DNA from: Sphingomonas pseudosanguinis
GTDB lineage: Bacteria > Pseudomonadota > Alphaproteobacteria > Sphingomonadales > Sphingomonadaceae
Assembly (NCBI RefSeq): GCF_014196255.1
Contig: NZ_JACIDH010000015.1
Span: 21,165-85,164, forward strand
DNA length: 64,000 nucleotides
Direction: 5' to 3'
The notes below the pieces were generated by a model that saw nothing but the letters and a program-made list of their open reading frames with translations, was not told where the DNA came from and ran no database searches. The first letter of the stretch is position 1; each line of letters begins with the position of its first letter. Positions 1-8,557 of the stretch are shown here, piece by piece. A program made the translations under genes and the position numbers.

Positions 1-1
1 C

Positions 2-1264
2 AACAGCTTCGCCGCCCCCGCGATCGCCGGGGCCGCCGCGCTGCTCAAGCAGTATTGGCCGCAACTCGGCGGCAAGGCGATCTCGCGCATCCTGCTCGAT
101 ACCGCCACCGACCTCGGCGACAAGGGTGCCGACCAAATCTTCGGCGTTGGCTTGCTCAACGTCGAGGCGGCGATGAAGGCGCAGGCGCCCGCCAGCGCCT
201 TTGCCGCTGCCGACATGGTGCTGGCGCGCTATTCCTCGCTCAGCCTCTCCGGCCCATACGGTGGCGGTGGCCAACTAGCCGATACCGTCACCCGAATGAC
301 GGTCTTCGACCGCTATGGCCGCGACTTCACCATGACCGGCACCGCCGCCCCACGGGTTCGGAGTTCGGGATTGCTGGCGGGTGCGATGCTGGGGACGATC
401 GATCCGCCGTGGCTGGCCACTACGGCCAGCGACGTAAAATTGGGGCTCGCCTCCCCCGCCACGGGACCATGGGCCGCGGCGCGTTCCGGCCGCCCGGCCA
501 CCTTCGCCTTCTCGCCCGCTGCGGGACAGACGATCAGCTTCAGCGCGAATGCCGCGATCGGGCAAGGCGCAGGCATCGCGGGTTCTGCCCTGCGCGGTGT
601 CGTCGCCGCGCCGGTCGGTACGTCATCGTCGTGGAGCGGCGGCGGCTGGTCGGCAGGCTTTGCATCAGGCGCGTCGCGCGACGGCCGCTCTGCTTTGCGC
701 AGTGTCAGTTTCGCAACATCGCTGGGGCTTGGTGTCGAGCTGTCAGATCTGACCGAGCGCGGTCAGGTGCTGGGCCTGCGTGGGCCGGCTGGCTTTGCCC
801 TATCCGGCAGCCGGACGACGCTGGCTACACTGACCGCCAGCCGACCCGTTGCTGGGGTGCTGCTATCGGCAACGGCAACGGCCGCCACCACTCGGGTCGA
901 TGGCGGATCGGACCTGTTGCGCTTCACCGGCGCGATGACCGGCACCGCCTTCGCGCTCGACGCGGCGTATCGTCTTGGCGGCGGTACGATGACGCTCGGG
1001 CTGTCCTCGCCGCTCCGGCTCGAGCGCGCCCACGCAGTGGTCGAGGCACCCGTCGCCTATGACCTGATGACCGGCGTGCTCGCCACCCGTCTGGCCAGCG
1101 TCGACCTGACACCGAGCGCGCGCGAGATGGACGTCGAGTTTGGATGGTCGGCCGCGCTGTCGCCCACCTCCTCGCTGCGGCTAGGCGTCGCCCACGCCTT
1201 CGATGCCGGGCACGTCGCCGGCGCGCAGGACACCGCCGGCTTTCTCAGCCTGACCCTCCGCTGA
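2..1264 (+). CDS. Subtilisin-like serine protease (S8), 3' part only
   Basis: The gene enters from the left edge, so only the last 420 codons are present. The first residues read NSFAAPAIAGAAALL, which is the active-site serine block of S8 peptidases (family consensus G-T-S-x-A-x-P), with Asn where Thr is usual. A short remainder of the catalytic domain follows (ILLDTATDLG, GVGLLNVEAAM). Then come about 360 residues rich in Gly, Ser, Ala and Thr with alternating hydrophobic positions. That layout resembles the C-terminal passenger/barrel part of sphingomonad S8 proteases with autotransporter-like ends, so an exported or surface protease is likely. The barrel assignment is inference. The small gene at 1291 follows after 26 bases. 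Confidence 0.8.
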   Translation, partial: NSFAAPAIAGAAALLKQYWPQLGGKAISRILLDTATDLGDKGADQIFGVGLLNVEAAMKAQAPASAFAAADMVLARYSSLSLSGPYGGGGQLADTVTRMTVFDRYGRDFTMTGTAAPRVRSSGLLAGAMLGTIDPPWLATTASDVKLGLASPATGPWAAARSGRPATFAFSPAAGQTISFSANAAIGQGAGIAGSALRGVVAAPVGTSSSWSGGGWSAGFASGASRDGRSALRSVSFATSLGLGVELSDLTERGQVLGLRGPAGFALSGSRTTLATLTASRPVAGVLLSATATAATTRVDGGSDLLRFTGAMTGTAFALDAAYRLGGGTMTLGLSSPLRLERAHAVVEAPVAYDLMTGVLATRLASVDLTPSAREMDVEFGWSAALSPTSSLRLGVAHAFDAGHVAGAQDTAGFLSLTLR

Positions 1265-1290
1265 TCCAGCATCACCACAAGGACATAACC

Positions 1291-1956
1291 ATGTACGACA
1301 GAATGATATTCGCAGCGGTTGCAACCGGACTGCTCACCTTCGCCGCGCCCGCCTATGCCGCCGATCCGGCCACCATGGACGTGGCAGGCATTCATCTAGA
1401 CGACACGCCGCAGCAGGTGAAGGCAGCCCTGCAGCAGGCCGGGTACAAGGTGACCGAGACGCGCAAGACCGAATCCTTCGCCCAGCGCGTCGCGGTCGAG
1501 GTCGCGAACCGCAAGGGCGCAGCGCCACCCAATCCAACCTATGCCGGGATCGCCGAAATCATTGCCATGGGACCACACCAGGAGCGCGCCGACATCCAGT
1601 TCGCCCAAATCGCCGGCGGAGACAGCGTGTCGCGCGTCGAGGTCACCATCCCAGGCACCGTGATGGGCGATGCCGCAATGAAGGCACAGCTCACCGCCAG
1701 ATACGGCAAGCCCGATGCGGTCAAGGATCAGGGGCTTACCTGGCATTGGTGTGCACCGCAAGCGGTGAAGATCTGCGGTATGACCTATACCGGCGGCGAG
1801 CTCGATACGGTGTGGCCGACGCTACGGGGCAGCACCGGCATGGGCAGCAATTCCATCATCCTGGAAGCGGGCACCGATGCCGATCGCCGCCTCAAACAGG
1901 CGTTCGAGGCCGCCGTGCTGGCGCGGGCGCCCAAGACCGACCGGGCCGCGTTCTGA
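1291..1956 (+). CDS. Periplasmic protein of unknown function
   Basis: This encodes 221 residues beginning MYDRMIFAAVATGLLTFAAP and ending the leader at AYA-A, a clear Sec signal peptide with cleavage near residue 23. The ATG at 1291 was chosen because it gives this leader; the open frame extends further upstream without one. The mature part opens with MDVAGIHLDDTPQQVKAAL, a pattern common in small periplasmic proteins that start with a 'G-x-x-L-D-x-x-P' segment. It has two cysteines near residues 155-163 (WCAPQAVKIC) that could form a disulphide. I do not recognise a family. It may be cotranscribed with the upstream protease gene. Confidence 0.7.
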   Translation: MYDRMIFAAVATGLLTFAAPAYAADPATMDVAGIHLDDTPQQVKAALQQAGYKVTETRKTESFAQRVAVEVANRKGAAPPNPTYAGIAEIIAMGPHQERADIQFAQIAGGDSVSRVEVTIPGTVMGDAAMKAQLTARYGKPDAVKDQGLTWHWCAPQAVKICGMTYTGGELDTVWPTLRGSTGMGSNSIILEAGTDADRRLKQAFEAAVLARAPKTDRAAF

Positions 1957-1965
1957 TGCTTGAAA

Positions 1966-1985
1966 GGGGCGGCCGTCGCCGCCCC
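1966..1985. terminator. Hairpin between convergent genes
   Basis: A perfect 8-bp stem GGGGCGGC/GCCGCCCC with a CGTC loop lies 10 bases after the stop at 1956 and just beyond the stop of the minus-strand gene ending at 1996. There is no long T tract; the minus-strand side is followed by TTTC. It probably serves both genes. Confidence 0.6.
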
Positions 1986-1995
1986 GTCCACCTGC

Positions 1996-2631
1996 TCAAG
2001 CGGCGACCATTTGCTCCCATCCGTCACGGAAAGCGCCCCATTCTTCCGCCCACATGCGGTGCGTCGTGTCGGCGAGATCGGGGTGCTCCGCGGCCCAGCC
2101 GCTCGGCGTGTGCTGGCGCGCCAGCATGCAAATATGAACGTGCGGCAGCGCGCGGCTGAGTTCATCGCCGGGGGCATGCGCCACCACCACGCTGGTCAGC
2201 GAGCGGCCGCAGGCGAGATGGATCGCGGCATAGCTCGTCGCCATGTCGAACAGGTCATGGATCGGTGTGTTGATAGTGCCACGTACCGTCAGCACGCCGG
2301 CGAGCAAGCGCTGGTGCGGGCGAACCGCTTGGTCGTACTCGTCGAGCAGCGGCGCCAACGCCATGTCCCCGACACCTCGGGCGAGCACGAGACGGTGCTG
2401 ACGGGCGGTCACCGGGATGCCGCAGGCGGTCGTGTGCGCGGCGCTGGTCGGCTCGACGGGTGCCATCTTCGCGCGGATCAGCGTCGCCGCGCTGTTCGCC
2501 CTCTGCTTCGCGCGGGGGCGTAGCAGGGCATAGCCCAAATCCTCGCACCCGGGCTCGCGCACATCGTACAGCGTATCCATCACTTGCGCCGGGCTCAGCC
2601 AGCCGGGCACCACGTTCGTCTTGGTCTTCAT
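1996..2631 (-). CDS. Uncharacterised protein downstream of relaxase
   Basis: The protein has 211 residues from the ATG at 2631. That start is preceded by GGAA at a normal distance; an in-frame ATG at 2682 would add 17 Arg-rich residues and lacks a good ribosome site. There is no signal peptide or membrane segment. The sequence contains several His and Trp residues (for example HVHICMLARQHTPSGW and MWAEEWGAFRDGWEQ). I recognise no domain. It lies 135 bases downstream of the relaxase gene on the same strand, so a link to plasmid or island biology is possible but unproven. Confidence 0.6.
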   Translation of the reverse strand: MKTKTNVVPGWLSPAQVMDTLYDVREPGCEDLGYALLRPRAKQRANSAATLIRAKMAPVEPTSAAHTTACGIPVTARQHRLVLARGVGDMALAPLLDEYDQAVRPHQRLLAGVLTVRGTINTPIHDLFDMATSYAAIHLACGRSLTSVVVAHAPGDELSRALPHVHICMLARQHTPSGWAAEHPDLADTTHRMWAEEWGAFRDGWEQMVAA

Positions 2632-2766
2632 ATCATTTCCAGTCCGGCGGCGCGGGGCTGCTCGCGTCGCCTTCAGGTCCATTTCACCATCATGGTGCAG
2701 CCGCCAGGCTATCCCCCTCCTTCCTTCTGGCCGATCGCATCGATCGGGGCGGCCCGAAAACCGTCC

Positions 2767-5298
2767 TTATCTTTCTGAACCGCGATCTATTGGGCGCTGG
2801 CGCGCCGCTACGTCGTCCGGCCCCTTGCTCCGGATACCCGGCGGTGGGCCGTTCGGCCTGTCCTGCGGGGCGGGCCTGGATGGCACCTGCCGCTCGCGTT
2901 TCTCCTCTCGCTGCGGATCGCCCCTAGTCACAACGGGTGGATCAGGCGGTCGTCGATCAACGGGCTGGGCAGCGGGGGGAACAGGTTTGGGTGGCGATTT
3001 CACTTCCGGTACGGGCGGCCTGCCGGGAGGCTGGGCGGCGGGCATGTCGGCAGCGCCAGCTGCTGGCCGCGCACGGTCCTCCGGCGGCGCTATCGTTCTG
3101 ACAACCTTGCCCGCTTCCGCCTTCGCGGCCTCTTGCTCGCGACGGCCCGCCTCGGCGCGTTGCAGCGCTGCCTGCTTGTCGCGCTGCCGCTTGGCATCAG
3201 CCGCGGCTTGATTGGTGCGCCGCTCCCGTTCGCCGATAAGCCAATTTTGAAATTCCTCCTCGCCAGCGAACAGCCGCATCAGCCGGTCGATCGCTTTCGG
3301 CTGGTCCGGTGCCAGGCGCACGGTGCCGCCTTCAAAGATCAGCCGCCCCTCATCTCGTCCATGCCGCGTCAGCCATTGGCGAAGGCGTCCACGCACCTGC
3401 TCCCGATAAACCGGATGGTGCATCGTCGCGGCGGACGCCGTCCGTGTGGAAACATAGGTGATCGCAGGAGTGCGTTGACCCTTCGTCGCAATCGCCGCCG
3501 CAACCTCGTCCCATGTGGCACTGGCCTGCGCTTCGATCCTGGCGATCCGCTGCCGTTCCGCCGCACGCTCGTCGTCGGAGGGCGAATGCTGCTCCACCCA
3601 GTCTAGATGCGCGCGGGATGCCTCCAACAGCGCACGATCGCCAGCGCGCGACTTGGTCCTGCGGCCGGGCTCCGGCTCCAGCGTTGCGATCACCGCTTCC
3701 GCCCTTGATCGCGATGCCGCCACCACGACATCGGCGACGTCCATGTCATGGCGGCGCTGGATCAGTCGGCGGGACAATCGCTCATACCGCCGGGCGGCGG
3801 CAACCGCGTCAGGCTGGTCACCGATCAACGGCAGGATCAGCGTCATGTCCCTTGCCAGCACGTCGGTCGCAGCAGCCGCCTTCTTCTCGCAGGCGGCAAG
3901 CTCATCGCTCACGATCTGCCGCGCGTTGCGGGTGCCGACCTCCGTCGCGACCCCACGCCGCTCGTGACCGGTCGCGCGATTGCCCATATGCTCGAGCGGG
4001 GTCAGGGCGATGCCGTTTTCCTCATAGGTGCCGTGGAGGTAGCGCTCCTCACCCATCACCGCGTTGACGATGTCGATGAAGCGCCCGCGCATGAGCTCGG
4101 CGGTGTCGACCTTGGCACGCTTGCCGTTGTTGCCCGGCTCCGCGCGGTAGCTGACCTTGTTCTGACGGTAGGGCCGGGTGTTCTTGCCATTCCTGCGCTC
4201 GACCACCTCGAAATCCCACTTGCCCTCCTCGTTCATCCACTTCGCCGGGCGGTCATAGGCATCGATATGGATGTGGAAGTTGCGCTTGTCGCCATGCTGG
4301 TCCGGCTGGTGGATCACCCCCACCGCCATCCAGCCATCCGCCGCCAGCATCGCGACGATGTTGCGCAGGATCTGGCCATGCTGCTCTGGCTTGGCGTCGG
4401 CGGGCAACTCCTGCACGAAGCGATAGTGACTGCGCCCCGTCCGTCCCTGCCGCCATTGCGGCGCGGGGAAGCTGGGATGCTTATCGAACCAGGTCAGCCG
4501 GTCGAACGCTTGCCTGGACGTGACATCCGCGACGACGACCTGCCGGTCCTTGAAGGGGCGTCCCTTAGCCGCCGCCTCGGCTTCAGCTTCCCGTCGCGCC
4601 GCCTTCAGTCTGCGGCTCATGTCGCGCAGCCAGTCCGGACTCGTCGCGAATCCCGCCACCCGATCATATCGTCCGACCTCGGCGGTCGAGGCGGTGAGCT
4701 GGTGGACCCTGGGCTGGCTTTCGCTCTGCTCGGCCGCCACGAACAACGACCGCTGACGCTCAGGGCTGCCGGGGACGTTGGATACGATGGCCCGGGCGTT
4801 CATACCGCCCCGGATCACCTGCTCGTCGATCATGTCGATGACGAGGTCCTCCGCCAGATCGGAGACCGCCTGATCGCGCCGGATATAGTCGAGATGGCTG
4901 ATGATCGTGACCTTCGCGCCGTCCCGCAGATAGTCGAAATGCTCGCCCTCTTTGGCCTTGGTCTTGAAGCGGTGGTGAACCTTTCCGTCTCCGCTCGTCG
5001 GTACGTGAGCCATGCCCATCGGCTTCATGTCGAAGTGCGGCACCCGGCCGCCACCGGTCTGGCGGCTACCCCGCCGGATCGGGCTCGGTCGGTGGAAGTC
5101 GATGCCGACCGCTGCGGCGAGCGCATCCGCCTTGCGACCGGCTGGCGATTGTCCCGGCTCCGCCTCCATCTGGTGATTGCGTCCACGCCGGTACGACGCT
5201 CCCACCAGATCCCGGTCAGCCTGCGCCTGACGCGCCAGGAGCGCCCGCACATGATGCGCGAAGACGGGCTGTTCATCAGGCAGGCCATGAGCGGTCAT
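2767..5298 (-). CDS. MobA/MobL-type relaxase (conjugative nickase)
   Basis: This 843-residue protein looks like a DNA-transfer relaxase, which nicks oriT and leads the strand into a recipient. The metal-binding motif of the family is visible as HQPDQHGDKRNFHIHIDAYD (about residues 330-349, His-x-His after Asn). Conserved blocks upstream include HFDYLRDGAKVTIISHLDYI, and HYRFVQELPAD precedes the motif. The C-terminal 150 residues are Pro/Arg/Glu rich and low complexity. No mobC, coupling protein or type IV secretion gene is present in the window, so it would need a helper system or is a relic. The reading frame is intact. Family is clear; mobility today is not. Confidence 0.85.
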   Translation of the reverse strand: MTAHGLPDEQPVFAHHVRALLARQAQADRDLVGASYRRGRNHQMEAEPGQSPAGRKADALAAAVGIDFHRPSPIRRGSRQTGGGRVPHFDMKPMGMAHVPTSGDGKVHHRFKTKAKEGEHFDYLRDGAKVTIISHLDYIRRDQAVSDLAEDLVIDMIDEQVIRGGMNARAIVSNVPGSPERQRSLFVAAEQSESQPRVHQLTASTAEVGRYDRVAGFATSPDWLRDMSRRLKAARREAEAEAAAKGRPFKDRQVVVADVTSRQAFDRLTWFDKHPSFPAPQWRQGRTGRSHYRFVQELPADAKPEQHGQILRNIVAMLAADGWMAVGVIHQPDQHGDKRNFHIHIDAYDRPAKWMNEEGKWDFEVVERRNGKNTRPYRQNKVSYRAEPGNNGKRAKVDTAELMRGRFIDIVNAVMGEERYLHGTYEENGIALTPLEHMGNRATGHERRGVATEVGTRNARQIVSDELAACEKKAAAATDVLARDMTLILPLIGDQPDAVAAARRYERLSRRLIQRRHDMDVADVVVAASRSRAEAVIATLEPEPGRRTKSRAGDRALLEASRAHLDWVEQHSPSDDERAAERQRIARIEAQASATWDEVAAAIATKGQRTPAITYVSTRTASAATMHHPVYREQVRGRLRQWLTRHGRDEGRLIFEGGTVRLAPDQPKAIDRLMRLFAGEEEFQNWLIGERERRTNQAAADAKRQRDKQAALQRAEAGRREQEAAKAEAGKVVRTIAPPEDRARPAAGAADMPAAQPPGRPPVPEVKSPPKPVPPAAQPVDRRPPDPPVVTRGDPQREEKRERQVPSRPAPQDRPNGPPPGIRSKGPDDVAARQRPIDRGSER

Positions 5299-5348
5299 GC
5301 CTCATAGTGTCCGGCATCGGCACGGCGCCGACAAGTACCCCTCCCGCC

Positions 5349-5442
5349 TTCCGGAAGCCGCCTGCGGCTGGAGGACACCGCGCTCGATCGCTCCTGATCG
5401 AGCGCGCGCACCGGCAAATTGGCGGCCCAGCCGCCGATTTGC
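5349..5442. other. Candidate oriT: cluster of inverted repeats
   Basis: Three or four dyads are packed into 94 bases upstream of the relaxase start. They are TTCCGGAA (5349-5356); AGCCGC-CT-GCGGCT (5356-5369); an 11-bp perfect stem CGCGCTCGATC/GATCGAGCGCG with a 6-nt loop (5379-5406); and GCAAATTGGCGGC/GCCGCCGATTTGC with a CCA loop (5414-5442, one G-T pair). Nick regions of mobilisable elements usually lie beside the relaxase gene and carry such hairpins. The role is inferred from position. One stem could instead be a terminator for the gene ending at 5579. The rest of 5299-5578 shows no gene. Confidence 0.4.
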
Positions 5443-5578
5443 GTTGTTGCGCCTCAATTTCCTCATCTCCGGTCACAATGGAACCGCTTTCCTCTGGCTC
5501 TTGCTTCCCTAATCCAGCTGCTGACCTCATCAAGTGGTCAAGCTCGCCTATTGGCGAACGCAATCGGGTTATCAGTCT

Positions 5579-6964
5579 TCACAGCGCGCGTTTCAAGAAA
5601 TCGTACAGGCGATCGTCGTCACTCATCGCGACGTTGAAGCGCATGTGATCGCGCCAGCCGCCGTTGGGACTGAACACCGGCCCCGGTGCGAGCACGACAC
5701 CTTCCGTGATCGCCCGCCGGGCGAGTTCGACGGCATCGACGCCGTCCGGCAGTCGCGCCCAGAGGAAGATGCCCGCCGCCGGGTCGGTCCACGGCTCGAT
5801 CCCGATGGCCCGCAGGCGTTTCGCCACCCGCGCCGTGGCCCGGCCGAGCCGGGTCCGGACACCGTCAACGTGACGCCGATAGCTGCCATCGGTCAGCACC
5901 GCGTGCAGCAGGTTGGCGGCGAGTGGACTGCCCGCCATCGACGTCGCGATGCGCAGGTCGGCCAGCCCTTCGATCCAGTCGGGTCGGGCCGCGATATGGC
6001 CACAGCGCACCGCCGCCGACAGCGACTTGGAGAAGCTGCCGATACGGATCGTCCGGTCGAGCCCGTCGAACGCCGCCAGCCGTGGCCAAGGCGTGTGCTC
6101 GAAGTCGGCGAAGATATCGTCCTCGACGACGACCATGTCCTGCGCCTCGGTGATCTTGAGCAACCGATGCGCGGTGGCGGCGGCGAGCGTTGCGCCGGTC
6201 GGGTTATGAACGCCCGAGTTCGTCAGGTAGAAGCGCGGCCGATGCGTCGCGGCGGCCTCGGCGAAGTTGGCGACGTCCGGCCCGGTGGGTGTCATCGGAA
6301 CGCCGACGACCTTGGCGCGGTGCGCCCGCAGCAGCGCCAGAAAGTTGAAATAGCATGGGTCGTCGACCAGCACGGTATCGCCCGGTTGGAGCAGAAAGCG
6401 GCACACCAGATCGAGCGCATGGGTGCCGCTGTCGGTCAGCAGGATCTGTTCGGGGCCGGCTTCGATCCCCTGATCCGCCATCCGCCGCGCCAACAATACC
6501 CTCAGCGGAGGCGAACCCAAGGGGGAAGCATAGCCCGCCAGCGTGCCGTTCGCGTCGGATCGCGCCGCCCCGCGCATTGCCTTGCGGAGGGCATCGCCCG
6601 CCAGCCAATCATCGGGCAGCCAGCCGCATCCCGGCATCAGTTCGTGGCGCCGCTCACCCAGCGACTGGCGCAGCATCCAGAGCGGGTCGACCTCGCGCTC
6701 CTTCGCACTGGCCAGCCGATCCAGCGTCAGCGGGGCCAAGGGTGCCGCGACATAGAACCCTGATCCCGGTCGCGAGCGAATGACGCCCTCGGCGGCGAGG
6801 CGATCATAGGCCTCGACCACCGTCGAGCGTGCGACGCGGCTCATCTCGGCCATGGCGCGGATCGACGGCAGCCGGGCGCCCGGCGTCAGCGCGCGGGCAT
6901 CGATCCGGTCGCGGATCGCGCGGACCACCATGCCGGTGCGGGTTTCGTCGGACGCGCTTGCCAT
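5579..6964 (-). CDS. MocR-type GntR/aminotransferase fusion regulator
   Basis: The 461-residue protein has a GntR winged helix at about 1-77 (LPSIRAMAEMSRVARSTVVE, then GSGFYVA) fused to a fold-type I aminotransferase domain. The PLP lysine is K313 in IGSFSKSLSAA. This is the MocR architecture, in which the aminotransferase-like part senses PLP or an amino-acid ligand. It is divergent from the PhzF/DJ-1 pair starting at 7071, with a large dyad between them, so it most likely controls that pair and itself. The ligand cannot be read from sequence. Length matches the family. Confidence 0.92.
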   Translation of the reverse strand: MASASDETRTGMVVRAIRDRIDARALTPGARLPSIRAMAEMSRVARSTVVEAYDRLAAEGVIRSRPGSGFYVAAPLAPLTLDRLASAKEREVDPLWMLRQSLGERRHELMPGCGWLPDDWLAGDALRKAMRGAARSDANGTLAGYASPLGSPPLRVLLARRMADQGIEAGPEQILLTDSGTHALDLVCRFLLQPGDTVLVDDPCYFNFLALLRAHRAKVVGVPMTPTGPDVANFAEAAATHRPRFYLTNSGVHNPTGATLAAATAHRLLKITEAQDMVVVEDDIFADFEHTPWPRLAAFDGLDRTIRIGSFSKSLSAAVRCGHIAARPDWIEGLADLRIATSMAGSPLAANLLHAVLTDGSYRRHVDGVRTRLGRATARVAKRLRAIGIEPWTDPAAGIFLWARLPDGVDAVELARRAITEGVVLAPGPVFSPNGGWRDHMRFNVAMSDDDRLYDFLKRAL

Positions 6965-6983
6965 CGTACTACCATTATCACCA

Positions 6984-7015
6984 ATACAGTTCGGTATGAT
7001 CGTACCGATGTGTAT
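6984..7015. promoter_or_regulatory. Nested dyad in MocR-phzF intergenic region
   Basis: Two inverted repeats share one centre at 6999/7000. The inner arms are TCGGTA (6991-6996) and TACCGA (7003-7008); the outer arms are ATACA (6984-6988) and TGTAT (7011-7015). In all, 26 of 32 positions are symmetric. The dyad lies between the divergent starts at 6964 and 7071. It is the best candidate for the MocR binding site. Confidence 0.6.
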
Positions 7016-7070
7016 CTGTTAGCGCCAGTCGCACCGCGATAGGACCAGCCATCATCAATAGGAGATGCCC

Positions 7071-7913
7071 GTGACCCGCCCCTTTCGCCTCGTCGACGTA
7101 TTCGGCACCGATCCGCTGACCGGCAACCCGCTGGCCGTCATCGCCGATGCCGATGGCCTGACGACGGACGAGATGCAGGCGATCGCGAGCTGGCTGAATT
7201 TTTCGGAGACGACCTTCCTGCTGCCGCCGACCGATCCGGCGGCCGACTATCGCGTCCGCATCTTCACCATGGCGCACGAACTGCCGTTCGCCGGGCACCC
7301 GACCTTGGGCAGCGCCCATGCGTGGGCGGAAGCTGGCGGGCAGCCGAAGCAGGACGGCGTGATCATGCAGGAATGCGGCGTCGGGCTGGTGACGATCCGG
7401 CGCGATGGCGATCAGCTTGCTTTTGCCGCCCCACCGCTGCTGCGCGGCGGCACGCCGACCGAGGCCGAGATCGCTCAGGTCGCCGAGTTGCTGCGGATCG
7501 ACCGCGCGGCGATCGTCGATGCCGCCTGGGCGGACAATGGCCCCGGCTGGATCGCGGTCATGCTGGAATCCGCCGAGGCGGTGCTGGCGGTCGAGCCGGC
7601 GCGGCACCACTCCGAGCATATCGACATCGGCATCGTCGGCCCGCACGCCCCCGGCAGCGAGGTCGCGTTCGAACTACGCGCGCTCTTCACAGACGCGCAT
7701 GGCGGGCTGATCGAGGACCCAGTGACCGGCAGCCTCAACGCCTCGGTCGGCCAGTGGCTGTTCGCCAGCGGTCGGGCAAGCGGCCGCTATGTCGCGGCGC
7801 AGGGCACGCGCCTCGGGCGGAGCGGGCGCATCCATGTCTCGCAGGACGAGGCCGGGCAGGTCTGGGTCGCCGGCGCGACGCGGACTTTGTTCTCCGGCCG
7901 GACGCAAGCGTGA
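7071..7913 (+). CDS. PhzF family isomerase/epimerase
   Basis: About 280 residues, cytosolic. The N-terminus RPFRLVDVFGTDPLTGNPLAV and the SETTF block are hallmarks of PhzF-fold proteins, with the catalytic glutamate at about residue 46. Conserved GHPTLGSAHAW and EDPVTGSLNAS complete the pattern. PhzF itself isomerises a phenazine precursor; most relatives, including this one, have unknown substrates. An ATG at 7065 touches the AGGAG ribosome site, so the GTG at 7071, with about six bases of spacing, is the likelier start. The stop overlaps the next gene by one base (TGATG), implying coupled translation under the divergent MocR regulator. Confidence 0.9.
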   Translation: MTRPFRLVDVFGTDPLTGNPLAVIADADGLTTDEMQAIASWLNFSETTFLLPPTDPAADYRVRIFTMAHELPFAGHPTLGSAHAWAEAGGQPKQDGVIMQECGVGLVTIRRDGDQLAFAAPPLLRGGTPTEAEIAQVAELLRIDRAAIVDAAWADNGPGWIAVMLESAEAVLAVEPARHHSEHIDIGIVGPHAPGSEVAFELRALFTDAHGGLIEDPVTGSLNASVGQWLFASGRASGRYVAAQGTRLGRSGRIHVSQDEAGQVWVAGATRTLFSGRTQA

Positions 7914-8518
7914 TGCAGGTCGCGGTCCTGACCTTCGACGGCTTCAACGAACTGGATTCGTTCGTCGCCGCCGCGATCATCAACCGGCTGCGCCCGCATG
8001 GCTGGGCTGCACATATCACCGCCCCGACTGAAACGCTGACGTCGATGAACGGTGTCGTGGTCCACCGCCAGCGGCCGCTCGCATTTCTCGAGGAGGCGGA
8101 TGCGGTGCTGATCGGCAGTGGTGTCCGCACGCGGGAGATTGCCACCGATCCGGCGATGCTGGCCCGGCTTCGCCTCGATCCAACGCGGCAGTTGATCGCG
8201 GCGCAATGTTCAGGGACGCTGCTGCTGGCCAAGCTCGGCCTGATCGGCGATTTGCCAGCCTGCACCGACCTCACCACCAAGCCATGGGTGGTGGAGGTTG
8301 GTGTTACGGTCATCGACGCACCGTTCGCCACTCATGGCAATGTCGCGACGGCAGGCGGATGTCTGGCCGCGCCCTATCTCGCCGCATGGCTGATCGCGCG
8401 CGGAGGCGAGCCCGAACTGGCGCGCGAGGCACTTCGTTACGCCGCACCGGTCGGCGAGAAGGCGCGCTTCGTCGATCATGCCATGGCGGTCGTCGCGGGC
8501 GAGTTGGCATTCGCCTGA
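7913..8518 (+). CDS. DJ-1/PfpI superfamily protein
   Basis: 201 residues starting MQVAVLTFDGFNELDSFVAA. The fold signature is the glutamate after FN (E13) and the nucleophile elbow QLIAAQCSGTLLLAK with C99. Members include glyoxalases, amidotransferase-like regulators and isonitrile hydratases. The substrate is unknown here. Translation is coupled to the PhzF gene by the TGATG overlap at 7911-7915. The start was set by that overlap; the open frame runs far upstream inside the PhzF gene and is not coding there. Confidence 0.88.
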   Translation: MQVAVLTFDGFNELDSFVAAAIINRLRPHGWAAHITAPTETLTSMNGVVVHRQRPLAFLEEADAVLIGSGVRTREIATDPAMLARLRLDPTRQLIAAQCSGTLLLAKLGLIGDLPACTDLTTKPWVVEVGVTVIDAPFATHGNVATAGGCLAAPYLAAWLIARGGEPELAREALRYAAPVGEKARFVDHAMAVVAGELAFA

Positions 8519-8557
8519 CCCGCCCGCGCGCGCATTTCGTAGGAACCCGCGTCGAGC

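Noticed and set aside
3748..5307. 519-codon plus-strand open frame opposite the relaxase
   Set aside because: It mirrors the relaxase gene on the other strand; the relaxase has clear family motifs, and high GC produces long antisense frames.
5301..5311. CTCATAGTGTC also found at 9661-9671, before the hxlR gene
   Set aside because: Many shared 11-mers are expected between two positions in 64 kb, and the contexts differ; taken as chance.
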